A stretch of DNA of 64,000 nt from Neisseria bacilliformis (GTDB lineage: Bacteria; Pseudomonadota; Gammaproteobacteria; Burkholderiales; Neisseriaceae), in contig NZ_CP059571.1 in assembly GCF_014055025.1 (NCBI RefSeq), positions 186,001 to 250,000 on the forward strand, written 5' to 3'. Of this stretch, positions 12,196 through 21,326 are shown one piece after another (position 1 is the stretch's first letter; each line of letters opens with the position of its first letter). The notes beneath the pieces were generated by a model. It was not told the DNA's origin. It did no database searches and saw only the letters and a list, made by a program, of their open reading frames with translations. A program made the translations under genes and the position numbers.

Positions 12196-13414
12196 GAGAC
12201 CTTTGCAAAATTCCTTTTTCCCCGACAGCCGAAACCTAAATAAAGATTTTTGGCTGTTTTTGTTTCAAATATCCACTGATTCTACCCCAATACCCCCTTA
12301 ATCCTCCCCGGATACCTGATAATCAGGCATCCGAGCCGCCTTTTAGGCAGCAACAGGCACACTTAGCCTATTAGCCGCTTTCAACAGGTTTAAACACATC
12401 GCCTTCAGATGGCTTTGCGCACTCACTTTAATCAGCCCAAAATAGGCTGCCCGGGCGTAGCGGAATTTACGGTGCAGCGTACCAAAGCTTTGTTCGACCA
12501 CATAACGGGTCTTCGACAAATATCGGTTACGTTTGGTTTGCGCTTCCGTCAGCGGACGGTTGCGGTGGGCTTTGCGCATAATGCCGTCCAGCAACCGATG
12601 CTCTTCCAGATGTTGCCGGTTTTCCGCACTGTCGTAGCCTTTATCGGCATAGACGGTCGTGCCTTCGGCTATCCCTTCCAGCAAAGGCGACAGATGGTTG
12701 CACTCATGGGTATTGGCGGGGGTAATGTGCAGTTTCTCGATATAGCCTTCCTCATCGGTGCGGGTATGTTGTTTGTAACCGAGTTTGTAGAGGCCGTTTT
12801 TCTTTGTCCAACGGGCATCTTTATCTTTACTCGGTGTGGTTTGGCCGCTGACTTGTCCTTCTTCATCGACTTCTATGGCCTGACGCTGTTTGCTGCCGGC
12901 GGTCTGAATAATGGTGGCGTCAATGACGGCGGCGGATGCCTTCTCTACTTTTAGGTTTTTCTCGGCCAGTTGGCGGTTGATCAGTTCCAGCAGTTCGGAC
13001 AGGGTGTCGTCTTGCGCCAGCCAGTTGCGGTAGCGGCATAAGGTGCTGTAATCGGGGATGCTCAGTTCGTCAAAACGGCAAAACAGGTTGAAGTCGATGC
13101 GGGTGATGAGGCTGTGTTCGAGTTCGGGATCGGAGAGGCTGTGCCATTGTCCGAGCAGGACGGCTTTGAACATGGACAGCAGGGGATAGGCGGGACGGCC
13201 GCGGTGGTCTCGGAGGTAACGGGTTCTTTGACGATTCAGGTACTGTTCGATCGGTTGCCAATCAATCACTTGATCCAGCTTTAATAGTGGGAAGCGATCG
13301 ATGTGTTTGGCAATCATGGCTTGTGCGGTTTGCTGAAAGAAGGTGCCCATGAGAAATCCCCTAAATGTCTTGGTGGGAATTTAGGGGATTTGGGGGGGAT
13401 TTTGCAAAGGTCTC
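12196..13414 (-). mobile_element. IS5-family insertion sequence, IS1106-like
   Basis: The 1219-base element is bounded by terminal inverted repeats GAGACCTTTGCAAAAT(T)CC, facing inward at both ends. It is flanked by a perfect 5-base direct repeat CAAAT (12191-12195 and 13415-13419), which is the target duplication. It carries one transposase gene running opposite to the interrupted ABC gene. Intact ends and identical flanks suggest recent insertion. Confidence 0.95.
12343..13350 (-). CDS. IS5-family (IS1106-like) transposase
   Basis: A 335-residue DDE transposase. The catalytic Asp residues are in VIDATIIQ and VYADKGYDS, and the Glu is in RYVVEQSFGTLHRKF, the usual IS5-family spacing. The N-terminal block with QYLNRQRTRYLRD and the C-terminal LKAANRLSVPVAA closely match what I recall of the meningococcal IS1106 transposase. 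The reading frame is intact, so the element may be active. Confidence 0.95.
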   Translation of the reverse strand: MGTFFQQTAQAMIAKHIDRFPLLKLDQVIDWQPIEQYLNRQRTRYLRDHRGRPAYPLLSMFKAVLLGQWHSLSDPELEHSLITRIDFNLFCRFDELSIPDYSTLCRYRNWLAQDDTLSELLELINRQLAEKNLKVEKASAAVIDATIIQTAGSKQRQAIEVDEEGQVSGQTTPSKDKDARWTKKNGLYKLGYKQHTRTDEEGYIEKLHITPANTHECNHLSPLLEGIAEGTTVYADKGYDSAENRQHLEEHRLLDGIMRKAHRNRPLTEAQTKRNRYLSKTRYVVEQSFGTLHRKFRYARAAYFGLIKVSAQSHLKAMCLNLLKAANRLSVPVAA

Positions 13415-14057
13415 CAAATATTTCATCATGAACGCCGCCAAACTCGGCGCGTTTGTCGAAATCCTGTGGCAGCTCTCCGGCGTGCAGACCTTCACCCTGT
13501 TCGGGCAGAGCATCACGGTGAAAGGCTATCTCGTGTGGATCGCGCTGGCCTACTCCGCCGCCTGCACCCTGCTCACCCACCTCATCGGCCGCAAACTCCA
13601 ACCCCTGAATGTGGAACGCCAGCACCGCGAGGCCGACTACCGCGCCACGCTGCTGCGCGTGCGCGAATCTGCCGAACAAATCGCCTTTTATCGCGGCGAA
13701 ACCGCCGAAGAAGGCCGTCTGAACAGCCGTTTTGCCGCCGTCAAAAGCAACTGGCGCGGCTTGATACGGCGCGAGTTTTATCTGGAAAGTTTCTCCGCCG
13801 CCTATTTGCGCCTTTCCATGTTTATCCCCATCATCGCCACCCTGCCGATGTACCTCGCCCACAGCATGAGCTTCGGCGACATGATGAAAGCCCGCAGCGC
13901 GTTTTCCAACGTGCAGGACGGCTTCGGCTGGTTTATGGACTACTACAAACGCATCATCGAATGGGCGGCCGTGGTCGAACGTTTGGTCGGTTTTCAGACG
14001 GCATTGGACGAGGCGGATAAAGCGGCAAGGTCGTCTGAAAACCTTACCGACACCCCC

Positions 14058-14169
14058 GTAGGTCGGATTCTCGAATCCGACAAAATCTCCACCGCACAAG
14101 AAACGCCTGACGTAGGGTGGGTCTCGACCCACCAACCCGGCACAAATGGTGGGTCAAGACCCACCTTAC
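14058..14169. repeat. two palindromic repeats inside the ABC transporter coding sequence
   Basis: First palindrome 14058-14081: GTAGGTCGGATT and its complement around TCG. Second 14112-14169: GTAGGGTGGGTC-TC-GACCCACC, then a short spacer, then GGTGGGTC-AA-GACCCACCTTAC. Both are intergenic-type repeats (the second recurs at 34491 and 49902) yet here they are read in frame between the membrane and ATPase domains. Confidence 0.85.
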
Positions 14170-14801
14170 TCGCCGAAAACCTCAGCATCCACACTGCCGA
14201 AGGCAGCCCGCTGCTGCACAACCTCACCCTTGCCGCCGCCTCGCGCCAATGGCTGCTGCTCGACGGCCGCAGCGGCATCGGCAAAACCACACTCATGCGC
14301 ACGCTCGCCGGATTGTGGCCTTATCATCGCGGCCATTTCCAAGTGAACAGCAAACGCGTGCTGTTCCTGCCGCAACGCCCCTACCTGCCGCAAGACACGC
14401 TGGCCAAACTCGTCTGCTACCCCGCATCCGCGCCGCAAAACGACAACGACATCCGCGCCGCGCTGGAAAAAGTTGGCTTAGGCCGTCTGAACAGCCGCCT
14501 GCACAGCGAAGAAGCATGGCACAAAATCCTCTCCGGCGGCGAACAGCAGCGCGTCAGCCTCGCCCGCGCCCTGATTGCCCGCCCCGAAATCCTGTTTCTC
14601 GACGAAGCCACCAACCAGCTCGACGACGCTTCCGCCACCGAGCTTTTGTCCCTGCTCAAACGCGAACTGCCCGACACCCTGGTCATCGGCATCAGCCACC
14701 AGCCGCCGGTCAAAGCTCTGTTCGACCGCCACGAAGACCTGGGCGCGTTTGCCGCGCAAAACTGAACGCACGCCATCCATTCCGATGGCGCGAATACGCA
14801 G

Positions 14802-14856
14802 AGGCCGTCTGAAAACGCTGTTTCGGCACAGCCAAAAACTGTTTCTCAGACGGCCT
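14802..14856. terminator. inverted DUS pair between the ABC transporter and pilin gene
   Basis: AGGCCGTCTGAAAACGCTGT pairs imperfectly with AACTGTTTCTCAGACGGCCT. It lies between convergent genes and could terminate both directions. Confidence 0.75.
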
Positions 14857-14870
14857 CTGCGCGCAGCAGA

Positions 14871-14909
14871 CGTAAAAACACCGGAAGCCCGCAAAAGCAG
14901 GCTTCCGGC
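14871..14909 (-). terminator. pilin gene terminator
   Basis: Read on the minus strand, the stem GGAAGCC-TGC / GC-GGGCTTCC with a TTTT loop is followed by GGTGTTTTT. It begins about 20 bases after the pilin stop codon. Confidence 0.8.
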
Positions 14910-14930
14910 TGAACTCGCTAGGCTATGCGA

Positions 14931-15473
14931 TTAGCGGCATTGCGAAGGAGCGTATTTTTCCAGAACAGTACCGGCAGTACCAGCTGCGCCGATTTGTTTG
15001 GTAGCAGTAGCGTTGGTAGCGGATTGGCAAGACCAGTCGAGGTTACCGGCAACGCCGTCAGTCAGGGCTTTGGCCAGACGGGTTTTGTTGGTACCGTCGT
15101 TGATCCAAGGAGTCAGAACCAGAGTGTCTTCACCGGTTTTCACACCAACGGCAGCACCGTCGAATGTAACAGTCAGTTCGCCGCGAGTGTCGCCGGTAGT
15201 GTTCATCAGCACGCTTTTCACGTATTTGGAAGTAGCACCAGTACCGTTAGCCTGACGGTTCCAAGCGGCAACAGCGATGTCCAAGTCGTTTACGGAAGTA
15301 GCGTCGGTACCGAGCATGGTTTTGGCGGATTCGGCCAGGTTCAGACCCTCAGTGATACGGCTGCGGACAGTGTAGTCCTGGTAAGCCGGCAGGGCGATGG
15401 CAGCCAAAATACCGATAATGGCGACAACGATCATCAACTCGATCAGGGTGAAACCTTTTTGCATTGCTTTCAT
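14931..15473 (-). CDS. pilE: type IV pilin, class II major-pilin-like
   Basis: A 180-residue prepilin. The short leader MKAMQKG is cut before Phe8 ([22 protein letters not shown]), and Glu5 of the mature protein is present. The hydrophobic N-terminal helix is canonical. Two C-terminal cysteines (DWSCQS and PSQCR) would close the D-region loop. The ATG at 15473 is chosen because GGAG lies 7 bases before it. The short C-terminal loop and lack of visible silent cassettes nearby fit the invariant class II pilins of commensals. A sigma-54 promoter lies upstream. It forms pili for adhesion, twitching and DNA uptake. Confidence 0.93.
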   Translation of the reverse strand: MKAMQKGFTLIELMIVVAIIGILAAIALPAYQDYTVRSRITEGLNLAESAKTMLGTDATSVNDLDIAVAAWNRQANGTGATSKYVKSVLMNTTGDTRGELTVTFDGAAVGVKTGEDTLVLTPWINDGTNKTRLAKALTDGVAGNLDWSCQSATNATATKQIGAAGTAGTVLEKYAPSQCR

Positions 15474-15963
15474 GTTCAAACTCCGTTTGGTTTAGTTGTT
15501 CGGCGAAATTGCCGTTTTTAAAAAATCAAGCATTGCCGCCCCATGCGGCGTCGCTTTAAATCAATCTACCCATAATGTGCCTGGCACATCTTGAAACTTT
15601 CTATACGCATCCCGTTTGGCTTGTGCCTCGCAGTGTTGCGGATGAAAAGTGTGAAGCAATGCATGTGCCAGCAGGCATTTTTTGGGTATTTTTTATTTAA
15701 TGCACTGTTTGCAATAGGATTTAATTTTCCTATTTTGCGCATGGGTGAGGATGGCGGCATGGCGGCATACTGTATTTTTGCGTCAGTTTTGGCTTTTTAG
15801 CGAAACGGCATAAGGCCGTGCTGCGGCAATTGACGGTTTTTGTCAGTCGGTTTTTAAGTGCAGGCGTACCAAGGCGGGGGCAAAAGGGTGGTTTCAGACG
15901 GCCTTTGCCCGCAAGCTCTTCCGTGCGGCGTACAATCGCTTTTTTGCTTTATAGAGCCAAACC
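15474..15963. other. AT-rich intergenic region between pilE and tsaC
   Basis: 490 bases without a supported gene. It holds the pilin 5' leader (about 170 bases), the sigma-54 promoter at 15655-15670, and an A/T-rich stretch (about 15676-15730) upstream of it, where IHF or activator sites would be expected. A DUS (TTTCAGACGGCCT) lies near 15893 before tsaC. Confidence 0.6.
15655..15670 (-). promoter_or_regulatory. sigma-54 (RpoN) promoter for pilE
   Basis: On the minus strand the sequence is TGGCAC-ATGCA-TTGCT, an exact match to the -24/-12 consensus TGGCAC-N5-TTGCW with correct spacing. It lies about 180 bases before the pilin ATG. RpoN-dependent pilE transcription is established in commensal Neisseria, while pathogenic species have lost functional rpoN. 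A PilR-type activator site would be expected further upstream. Confidence 0.85.
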
Positions 15964-16527
15964 ATGAAACGCATCCTTTCCGCTGCCGAAACAGGCCGTC
16001 TGAAAAACCGTTTGCGGCGTGGCGGGCTGATTGCCTATCCCACTGAGTCGTGCTACGGCATCGGCTGTCTGCCGCGCCATGCCGGTGCGCTCAAATCCTT
16101 GGTACGGCTGAAACGGCGGCCGCAGCACAAGGGGATGATTGTGGTCGGCGACTCGCTTTCGCGCCTGCGCCCGCTGCTGCGCCCTTTGTTTGCGGCGGAT
16201 GCCGCCGCGCTGGACGGGATTTGGCCGGCGCGGCAGACTTTTCTGCTGCCTGCGGCGCGCAATGTGCCGGTGCTGCTGCGCGGCAGGGGGCGCGGCAAGC
16301 TGGCGGTGCGCGTGCCCGCCCATGCGGCGGCGCGGGATGTGTGCTATCTGCTGGGCACGCCGCTGGTGTCCACGTCGTGCAACCGTGCGGGCAAACGCCC
16401 GTGCCGCAGCGCGCGGGAGGTGCGGCGGCAGTTTGGCCGTGATGTGTATGTGGTCGGGGGGCGTTGCGGGGGGAGTAAGACGCCCAGCCGGATTAGCGAT
16501 TGGGCAACGGGGGAGCGGCTGCGTTAG
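15964..16527 (+). CDS. tsaC: L-threonylcarbamoyladenylate synthase (YrdC family)
   Basis: A 187-residue YrdC/Sua5-domain protein that makes threonylcarbamoyl-AMP, the first step of t6A37 modification of ANN-decoding tRNAs. Visible family motifs are the N-terminal GGLIAYPTESCYGIGC (residues 20-35), a KRRPQHKG segment (about 51-58), and PLVSTSCNRAGK near residue 137. The length fits TsaC rather than the longer Sua5. A DUS is read in frame near the start (ETGRLKNR). The partner gene tsaB is at 35604. Confidence 0.93.
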   Translation: MKRILSAAETGRLKNRLRRGGLIAYPTESCYGIGCLPRHAGALKSLVRLKRRPQHKGMIVVGDSLSRLRPLLRPLFAADAAALDGIWPARQTFLLPAARNVPVLLRGRGRGKLAVRVPAHAAARDVCYLLGTPLVSTSCNRAGKRPCRSAREVRRQFGRDVYVVGGRCGGSKTPSRISDWATGERLR

Positions 16528-16528
16528 C

Positions 16529-16667
16529 GGCCGTCTGAAAATCCGTTTCAGACGGCCTTTTGTTCGCTTTCGATATTCGGCATTGTGGAAAACGTATGCA
16601 CGGCTGCGGTACATGCTCTGCTTTAAACAATAAAGGCCGTCTGAAAAACAGTTTTCAGACGGCCTTT
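16529..16667. terminator. inverted DUS hairpins after tsaC and after the CsbD gene
   Basis: At 16529-16558 GGCCGTCTGAAAATCC faces TTTCAGACGGCC and follows the tsaC stop. At 16632-16667 AAAGGCCGTCTGAAAA faces TTTTCAGACGGCCTTT and follows the minus-strand CsbD gene. Both are strong stem-loops between convergent genes. Confidence 0.85.
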
Positions 16668-16683
16668 GGCGTTTTGGCGGGGT

Positions 16684-16932
16684 TTAGAATTTGTTTTTGA
16701 GGTCGTTGAGGAAGCCTTCGGCTTTTTCTTTGGCTTCGTCGGCGAGGCGTTCGGCTTCGGCTTTGCCTTTTTCGAGGGCTTCGGCGGCTTTGCCTTCGAG
16801 TTCGGCGGCGGCTTCTTTGGCTTTGCCTACGCCTTGTTGCAGCAGGCCTTCGGCTTTGAGTTTGGTGTCGTTGAGGGCGTCGCCGGCGGCTTCTTTCACT
16901 TTGCCGCTGATTTCGTCGAGTTTGCCGTTCAT
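16684..16932 (-). CDS. CsbD-family stress protein
   Basis: An 82-residue, strongly charged, Ala/Lys/Glu-rich helical protein. The N-terminal part (NGKLDEISGKVKEAAGDAL) matches the CsbD family of small general-stress proteins of unknown biochemical role. The repeated EAAA/EKGKAEAERLADEAKEKAE pattern predicts one long amphipathic helix. The ATG at 16932 is preceded by an A/G-rich stretch (GGAAACCCGAC). It is monocistronic. Confidence 0.8.
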   Translation of the reverse strand: MNGKLDEISGKVKEAAGDALNDTKLKAEGLLQQGVGKAKEAAAELEGKAAEALEKGKAEAERLADEAKEKAEGFLNDLKNKF

Positions 16933-17193
16933 GTCGGGTTTCCTTTTCGGTTTGTTGGTGGGAGGGCGCACTATATCTGTGTCTGCTGTTGGGGGCAAGG
17001 GCGGCGACGGGGAAAAGCCGTTTGTCGGCAAAAGCTTCCGTTGTTCGGGGCGCGTGCGGGTCAAATGAGGTATGCGTTCTTTGTTTTGCGGGTTCCGAAT
17101 CCGCGTGTGCCGCTTGGGGCGGCATGCCCTGCTTTATGTTTATTTGTTTCACTATAAGGCAGAGGCCGTCTGAAAGGTGTTTTTCAGACGGGT

Positions 17194-18252
17194 TTACCAG
17201 CCTTTTGTGTCGAGGTTTTCGAGGCTTTGGCGCACTTGGTTTTGCACTTCGCTGTTGAGGCGGCGGCTGATGGCGCGGGCGAGGTCGTCTTCGTCGGGGG
17301 TATAGTCGACGAGGTCGGGGGCTTTGATTTGGTCGCGGGCGACGCTGTATATGTTGCCGAAGCCGTCGATGAGGCCGTTTTTTTGCGCTTCGAGGCCGGT
17401 GTAGATGCGGCCGCTGAATATCTGCGGGTCGTTGGTTTTGAGGCGGCTGCCGCGTCCGGTTTTGACGGCGTTGATGAATTCGCCGTGGATGTCGTCGAGC
17501 ATTTGCTGCCAGATGGCGGTTTGTTCGGGGGTTTCGGGGGAGAAGGGGTCGCCCATGCCTTTGTTGCTGCCGGCGGTGCGCAGGCGGCGTTTGATGCCGA
17601 GTTTGTCCATGATGCCGGTGAAGTCGAAGCTGCCGCCGATGACGCCGATGCTGCCGACGAGGCTGGAGGGGTCGGCGTAGATTTTGTCGGCGGCGGCGGC
17701 GATGTAGTAGCAGCCGGAGGCGCACATGTCTTCGGCGACGAGGTAGAGGGGGATGTCTTTGTGTTGTTCTTTGAGGCGGCGGATTTCGTTGAAGGCGGTG
17801 TTGGAGACGACGGGGGAGCCGCCGGGGGAGTTGGCGCGGATGATGATGCCTTTGACGTTTTTGTCGGCGTAGGCGGCTTCGAGGCCGTCGCGCAGCAGGG
17901 CGACTTGGTCTTGGTAGCCGCCGCCGATGACGCCGTTGAGTTTGATGACGGCGGTGTGTTCTTTGTTTTTCGCGCCGAGGATTTTGTTGAGGCCGCCGCC
18001 GTTGTCGGCTTCAAAGCGGCCGCTGGCGCAGCTGTGGAAGGTGAAGAGGGTGCCGGCGAAGAGCATGGCGCCGACGCCGCGCCAGACGTTGCGCCAGAAG
18101 CGGCCGGCGCGTTGTTCTTTGTGGACGCTCAGGAGGAGTTTGTAGAGGGTGTCGCGCTCCCAGCTTTCGTTTTGCGGGCTGTGTTGCGCCCGGGTTTGCT
18201 GCGGCTGGGTTTGGTCGCGTTGTTCTTCTTCGCGTTGGATTTTGAAGCTCAT
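17194..18252 (-). CDS. sppA: S49-family signal peptide peptidase (SppA-like)
   Basis: A 352-residue membrane protease that degrades cleaved signal peptides in the periplasm. One transmembrane segment lies at about residues 57-75 after a polar Gln-rich N-terminus. The catalytic Ser179 is in CASGCYYIA and Lys231 in GSNKGMG; their 52-residue spacing is the same as in the short-form enzyme of Bacillus subtilis. The NSPGG motif (141-145) and LVGSIGVIGG (198-207) are also typical. Short form, one peptidase domain. Followed by a DUS hairpin at 17161-17190. Confidence 0.92.
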   Translation of the reverse strand: MSFKIQREEEQRDQTQPQQTRAQHSPQNESWERDTLYKLLLSVHKEQRAGRFWRNVWRGVGAMLFAGTLFTFHSCASGRFEADNGGGLNKILGAKNKEHTAVIKLNGVIGGGYQDQVALLRDGLEAAYADKNVKGIIIRANSPGGSPVVSNTAFNEIRRLKEQHKDIPLYLVAEDMCASGCYYIAAAADKIYADPSSLVGSIGVIGGSFDFTGIMDKLGIKRRLRTAGSNKGMGDPFSPETPEQTAIWQQMLDDIHGEFINAVKTGRGSRLKTNDPQIFSGRIYTGLEAQKNGLIDGFGNIYSVARDQIKAPDLVDYTPDEDDLARAISRRLNSEVQNQVRQSLENLDTKGW

Positions 18253-18395
18253 GGTGTTTTCCGGTGGGTTGGGGTTTCAGACGGCCTCTGCGGGAGGCGG
18301 GTGCGGGGTGGGCAAGATACCGATGTCGGGGGTGTTGTGCAAGGGTTTGGCGGGGGAGGCGGTTTTTGGCTGTGCTTTCAGACGGCCTTTCCGGT

Positions 18396-19127
18396 TTACA
18401 GGCCGAGTTCCCAGTCGGTTTTGGGGTTGACGCAGAAGCCGTCGGTGCAGTTTTCGTAGTGGCGGAAGACGCGTTCGGTAACGGCGTCGGCGTCGTCGAT
18501 GATTTCAAAGAGTTGTGTGTCGGACGGGGCGATGAAGCCGCGTGCGAGGAGCTGGCTGTGTATCCAGTCGGCCAGGCCCTGCCAGAAGCTGCGGCCGACG
18601 AGGATGACGGGGCGGTGGGGGGTTTTGCCGGTTTGCACGAGGGTGAGGCTTTCAAACAGTTCGTCAAGTGTGCCGAAGCCGCCGGGCATGACGATGTAGG
18701 CGACAGCGTGTTTGACGAACATGACTTTGCGCGGGAAAAAATGCTGGAATTTGACCGACAAATCCTGATAGGGGTTGGCGTGCTGCTCGTGCGGCAGGAC
18801 GATGTTGAGGCCGACGGCGGGGCTGTGGCCGGCAAACGCGCCTTTGTTGGCGGCTTCCATGATGCCGGGGCCGCCGCCGGAGATGACGGCGAAGCCGGCG
18901 TCGGAGAGTTTGCGGGCGATGGTTTCGGCCAGCAGGCAGTCGGGGTGGTTTTGCGGGGTGCGCGCACTGCCGTAGATGCTGACGGCGGGCTGCACGGCGC
19001 GCAGCTCTTCGCCGGCTTCGAGAAATTCGGACATGATTTTCAGGAGGTGGTAGCTTTCGCGGGCGTACACGTCGCGGCGCACGGCTTCGGGCAGGATGGG
19101 GTCGGGCAGTTTGTTGCGCAGGGGCAT
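18396..19127 (-). CDS. LOG-family phosphoribohydrolase
   Basis: A 243-residue Rossmann-fold protein of the LOG (lysine decarboxylase-like) family, which hydrolyses nucleoside monophosphates to base and ribose 5-phosphate. The two signatures are present: SGGGPGIMEAANKG and MPGGFGTLDELFE. The ATG at 19127 has a GGAG site 8 bases upstream; the frame is open further upstream but that part is DUS sequence. The bacterial role is uncertain, with cytokinin-like or nucleotide salvage activity inferred from the family. The protein is of the longer type with about 50 residues before the core. Confidence 0.88.
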   Translation of the reverse strand: MPLRNKLPDPILPEAVRRDVYARESYHLLKIMSEFLEAGEELRAVQPAVSIYGSARTPQNHPDCLLAETIARKLSDAGFAVISGGGPGIMEAANKGAFAGHSPAVGLNIVLPHEQHANPYQDLSVKFQHFFPRKVMFVKHAVAYIVMPGGFGTLDELFESLTLVQTGKTPHRPVILVGRSFWQGLADWIHSQLLARGFIAPSDTQLFEIIDDADAVTERVFRHYENCTDGFCVNPKTDWELGL

Positions 19128-19239
19128 GGCGGGGTCTCCTAAAACAGGGATAGGGGTTATAAACCGTTTCGCCGCGTTCGGCAAATATGCAGGCCGTTTG
19201 AAAAGCCTTGCCGCAGCGGCGGCGGGCGGGAAAAAACGC

Positions 19240-19284
19240 AAAGCCGTCTGAAAACCTGTTTTCCGGTTTTCAGACGGCCTTTTT
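19240..19284 (-). terminator. actP terminator (inverted DUS)
   Basis: AAGCCGTCTGAAAACC faces GGTTTTCAGACGGCCTTTTT across a short loop, just after the actP stop on the minus strand. Confidence 0.8.
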
Positions 19285-19296
19285 GTCCGGCATTGT

Positions 19297-20979
19297 TTAG
19301 TGGTCGGAAGCCCCGGCCGCACCGATGCCGGTCATGGAGCGGACGTATTGGGCGTCGAAGCCGGCTTTGTCCTGTGCCGCCTGTTCGGATTTGTCGAGCA
19401 GCGACACGATCCACGATACGGCGAAGGCCAGCGGGATGGTGAACAGGGCGGGGTTGCCGTAGGGGAAAATGGGGCTGTCGTTGTGCAGCACGCTCACCCA
19501 CACGGTCGGGCCGAGCACGATGAGCACCAGCGCGCCAATGAGTCCGGCGAAGCCGCCGGCAACGGCGCCGCGCGTGGTCAGCCCTTTCCAGAACATGCTC
19601 AACATCAGCACGGGGAAGTTGGCAGACGCGGCAACGGCAAAGGCCAAGCCCACCATAAAAGCGACGTTTTGGTTTTCAAAGGCTACGCCGAAGATGATGG
19701 CCAGCACGCCCAAGCCCAAAGTGGCGGCGCGGGAGACGCGCATTTCTTCTTTCGGCTGCGCCCGTCCTTTGCGGATCACCGACGAATAAATGTCGTGGCT
19801 CACCGCCGATGCGCCCGACAGGGTCAGCCCGGCCACCACCGCCAAAATGGTGGCAAAGGCCACGGCGGAGATAAAGCCCAACAGCAGGTTGCCGCCGACG
19901 GCTGCCGACAGGTGAACCGCCGCCATGTTGGTGCCGCCGATCATTTCGTACACGGTTTTGCCGTCTTTGACTACGGCTTTGAAAAACTCGGGATTATTGG
20001 TCAGGAAAATAATCGCTCCAAAACCGATGATAAAGGTGAGCAGGTAGAAATAGCCGATAAAGCCGGTGGCGACGACCACCGATTTGCGCGCTTCGCGGGC
20101 GTCGGGCACGGTGAAGAAACGCATCAGGATATGCGGCAGGCCGGCGGTACCGAACATCAGCGCCAGGCCGAGCGAGAGCGCGTCCACCGGATTTTTCACC
20201 AGGCCGCCGGGCGCCAAAATCGCCTCGCCGAGCGTATGGGTATCGACGGCTTTTTGGAACATCGTTTCCATGCTGAAACCGCTGGCATACAGCACCATAA
20301 ACGACATAAACGTTGCCCCGCCCAGCAGCAAAACCGCTTTAATCATCTGCACCCAAGTGGTCGCCAGCATGCCGCCGAACAGCACGTAGGCCACCATCAG
20401 CACGCCGACGATCAGCACCGCCCAAATATAGTCCATGCCGAACAAAAGCTGGATCAGTTTGCCCGCGCCCACCACCTGCGCGATGAGATACAGCATCACC
20501 ACCAACAGCGAACCCGAAGCGGCAAACAGCCGCACCGGCGTTTGTTTCAGGCGGTAGGCCGCCACGTCGGCAAAGGTGAACTGCCCGAGGTTGCGCAGCC
20601 GCTCGGCAACGAGAAACAGCACCAGCGGCCAGCCCACCAGAAAGCCGGTGGAATAAATCAGGCCGTCGTAGCCGGAGGTGAACACCATTGCCGAGATGCC
20701 GAGAAACGACGCGGCCGACATAAAGTCGCCCGCAATCGCCAGCCCGTTCTGAAAGCCGGTGATGCCGCCGCCGGCGGTGTAGAAGTCTTTGGACGAGCGG
20801 TTTTTCTTCGCCGCCCACTTGGTAATCCACAGCGTTGCACCCACGAAAATAAAAAACATGACGACGGCTGTCCAGTTGGTCGCCTGCTTCTCCACCTCGC
20901 CGGTAAACGCATCCGCCCACAGGCAGCCTGAAAAGCCCGCCGCCCAGGCGGCAAACAAAAACTTATGTTTTCCCATCAT
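19297..20979 (-). CDS. actP: cation/acetate symporter
   Basis: A 560-residue sodium:solute symporter of the ActP type, importing acetate and short monocarboxylates. A signal-like N-terminus is followed by about 13 hydrophobic segments. The block [29 protein letters not shown] is the usual ActP signature region. It overlaps the upstream DUF485 gene by 4 bases (ATGA), the standard yjcH-actP arrangement. One isolated Kingella-type uptake sequence (AGGCAGCCTGAA, 20921-20932) lies in the signal-peptide coding part. Confidence 0.94.
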   Translation of the reverse strand: MMGKHKFLFAAWAAGFSGCLWADAFTGEVEKQATNWTAVVMFFIFVGATLWITKWAAKKNRSSKDFYTAGGGITGFQNGLAIAGDFMSAASFLGISAMVFTSGYDGLIYSTGFLVGWPLVLFLVAERLRNLGQFTFADVAAYRLKQTPVRLFAASGSLLVVMLYLIAQVVGAGKLIQLLFGMDYIWAVLIVGVLMVAYVLFGGMLATTWVQMIKAVLLLGGATFMSFMVLYASGFSMETMFQKAVDTHTLGEAILAPGGLVKNPVDALSLGLALMFGTAGLPHILMRFFTVPDAREARKSVVVATGFIGYFYLLTFIIGFGAIIFLTNNPEFFKAVVKDGKTVYEMIGGTNMAAVHLSAAVGGNLLLGFISAVAFATILAVVAGLTLSGASAVSHDIYSSVIRKGRAQPKEEMRVSRAATLGLGVLAIIFGVAFENQNVAFMVGLAFAVAASANFPVLMLSMFWKGLTTRGAVAGGFAGLIGALVLIVLGPTVWVSVLHNDSPIFPYGNPALFTIPLAFAVSWIVSLLDKSEQAAQDKAGFDAQYVRSMTGIGAAGASDH

Positions 20980-21326
20980 TTTTCTCCTTCTTGCGTTTCG
21001 CGTACCGCTTTTTGCGTCATCTCTTCAAATTTGCCGTTGGCCAGCCATACATAAACCAGCGTAATCACAAACGAAAACACAATCACAAACATCCCCACCC
21101 AGATGCCCCAAGTGGTGATGCCGTCTGAAGACACTTTCGCCGCCAGCGTTTGCGGCGACGTACCGATTACCCAGATATAGGCCACATACACCGCGAACAC
21201 AATCGCGGAAAAACTCCAGCCCAGCCAGGCTTTCTGCCGCGCCATCGAACGGAAGGCCGGATGCGCCAGCACCCGCGCCGCACGCGCCTTTTCCGCTTCA
21301 CGGCTGTGGGTTTCGTTTTGTTTCAT
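20976..21326 (-). CDS. DUF485 membrane protein (YjcH-like), actP partner
   Basis: A 116-residue inner-membrane protein with two transmembrane segments (about residues 35-54 and 72-95), matching the DUF485 family found next to actP. The core motif [16 protein letters not shown] precedes the first segment. GAGGAG lies 8 bases before the ATG at 21326. Its function with ActP is not well defined. Translationally coupled to actP. Confidence 0.9.
   Translation of the reverse strand: MKQNETHSREAEKARAARVLAHPAFRSMARQKAWLGWSFSAIVFAVYVAYIWVIGTSPQTLAAKVSSDGITTWGIWVGMFVIVFSFVITLVYVWLANGKFEEMTQKAVRETQEGEK

Larger units (their letters stand above)
11760..14765 (+). pseudogene. YddA-type ABC transporter (permease-ATPase), interrupted by an IS
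   Basis: The 5' part (11760-12195) encodes the first 145 residues with transmembrane segments. The 3' part (from 13420) encodes the rest of the membrane domain and a full ATPase: Walker A GRSGIGKTTL, signature LSGGEQQR, Walker B EILFLDEATN. An IS1106-like element separates them. Removing the element and one CAAAT copy restores an open frame of 593 codons reading LFK-YFIMN across the joint, the usual length for this ABC_membrane_2 family (inner-membrane exporters or peptide/vitamin transporters). The linker between membrane and ATPase domains contains in-frame repeat sequence. As it stands the gene cannot make the full protein. Confidence 0.93.

Noticed and set aside
15566-15800. Small open frames in the pilE-tsaC gap
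   Set aside because: They coincide with the sigma-54 promoter and AT-rich upstream region and have no ribosome site or recognisable sequence.
14931-15963. Silent pilin cassettes (pilS) near pilE
   Set aside because: No additional pilin-like partial copies were seen in the flanking sequence of this window.
17227-18459. A 410-codon plus-strand frame opposite the S49 peptidase, and similar long frames at 19300-20931, 23201-25399, 26163-27659 (+), 32401-34164 (-) and 39319-40917 (+)
   Set aside because: All are mirror frames of real genes (sppA, actP, metE, fhs, ppk, aspA), made of Gly/Ala/Val/Asp or Arg/Pro runs from codon bias.
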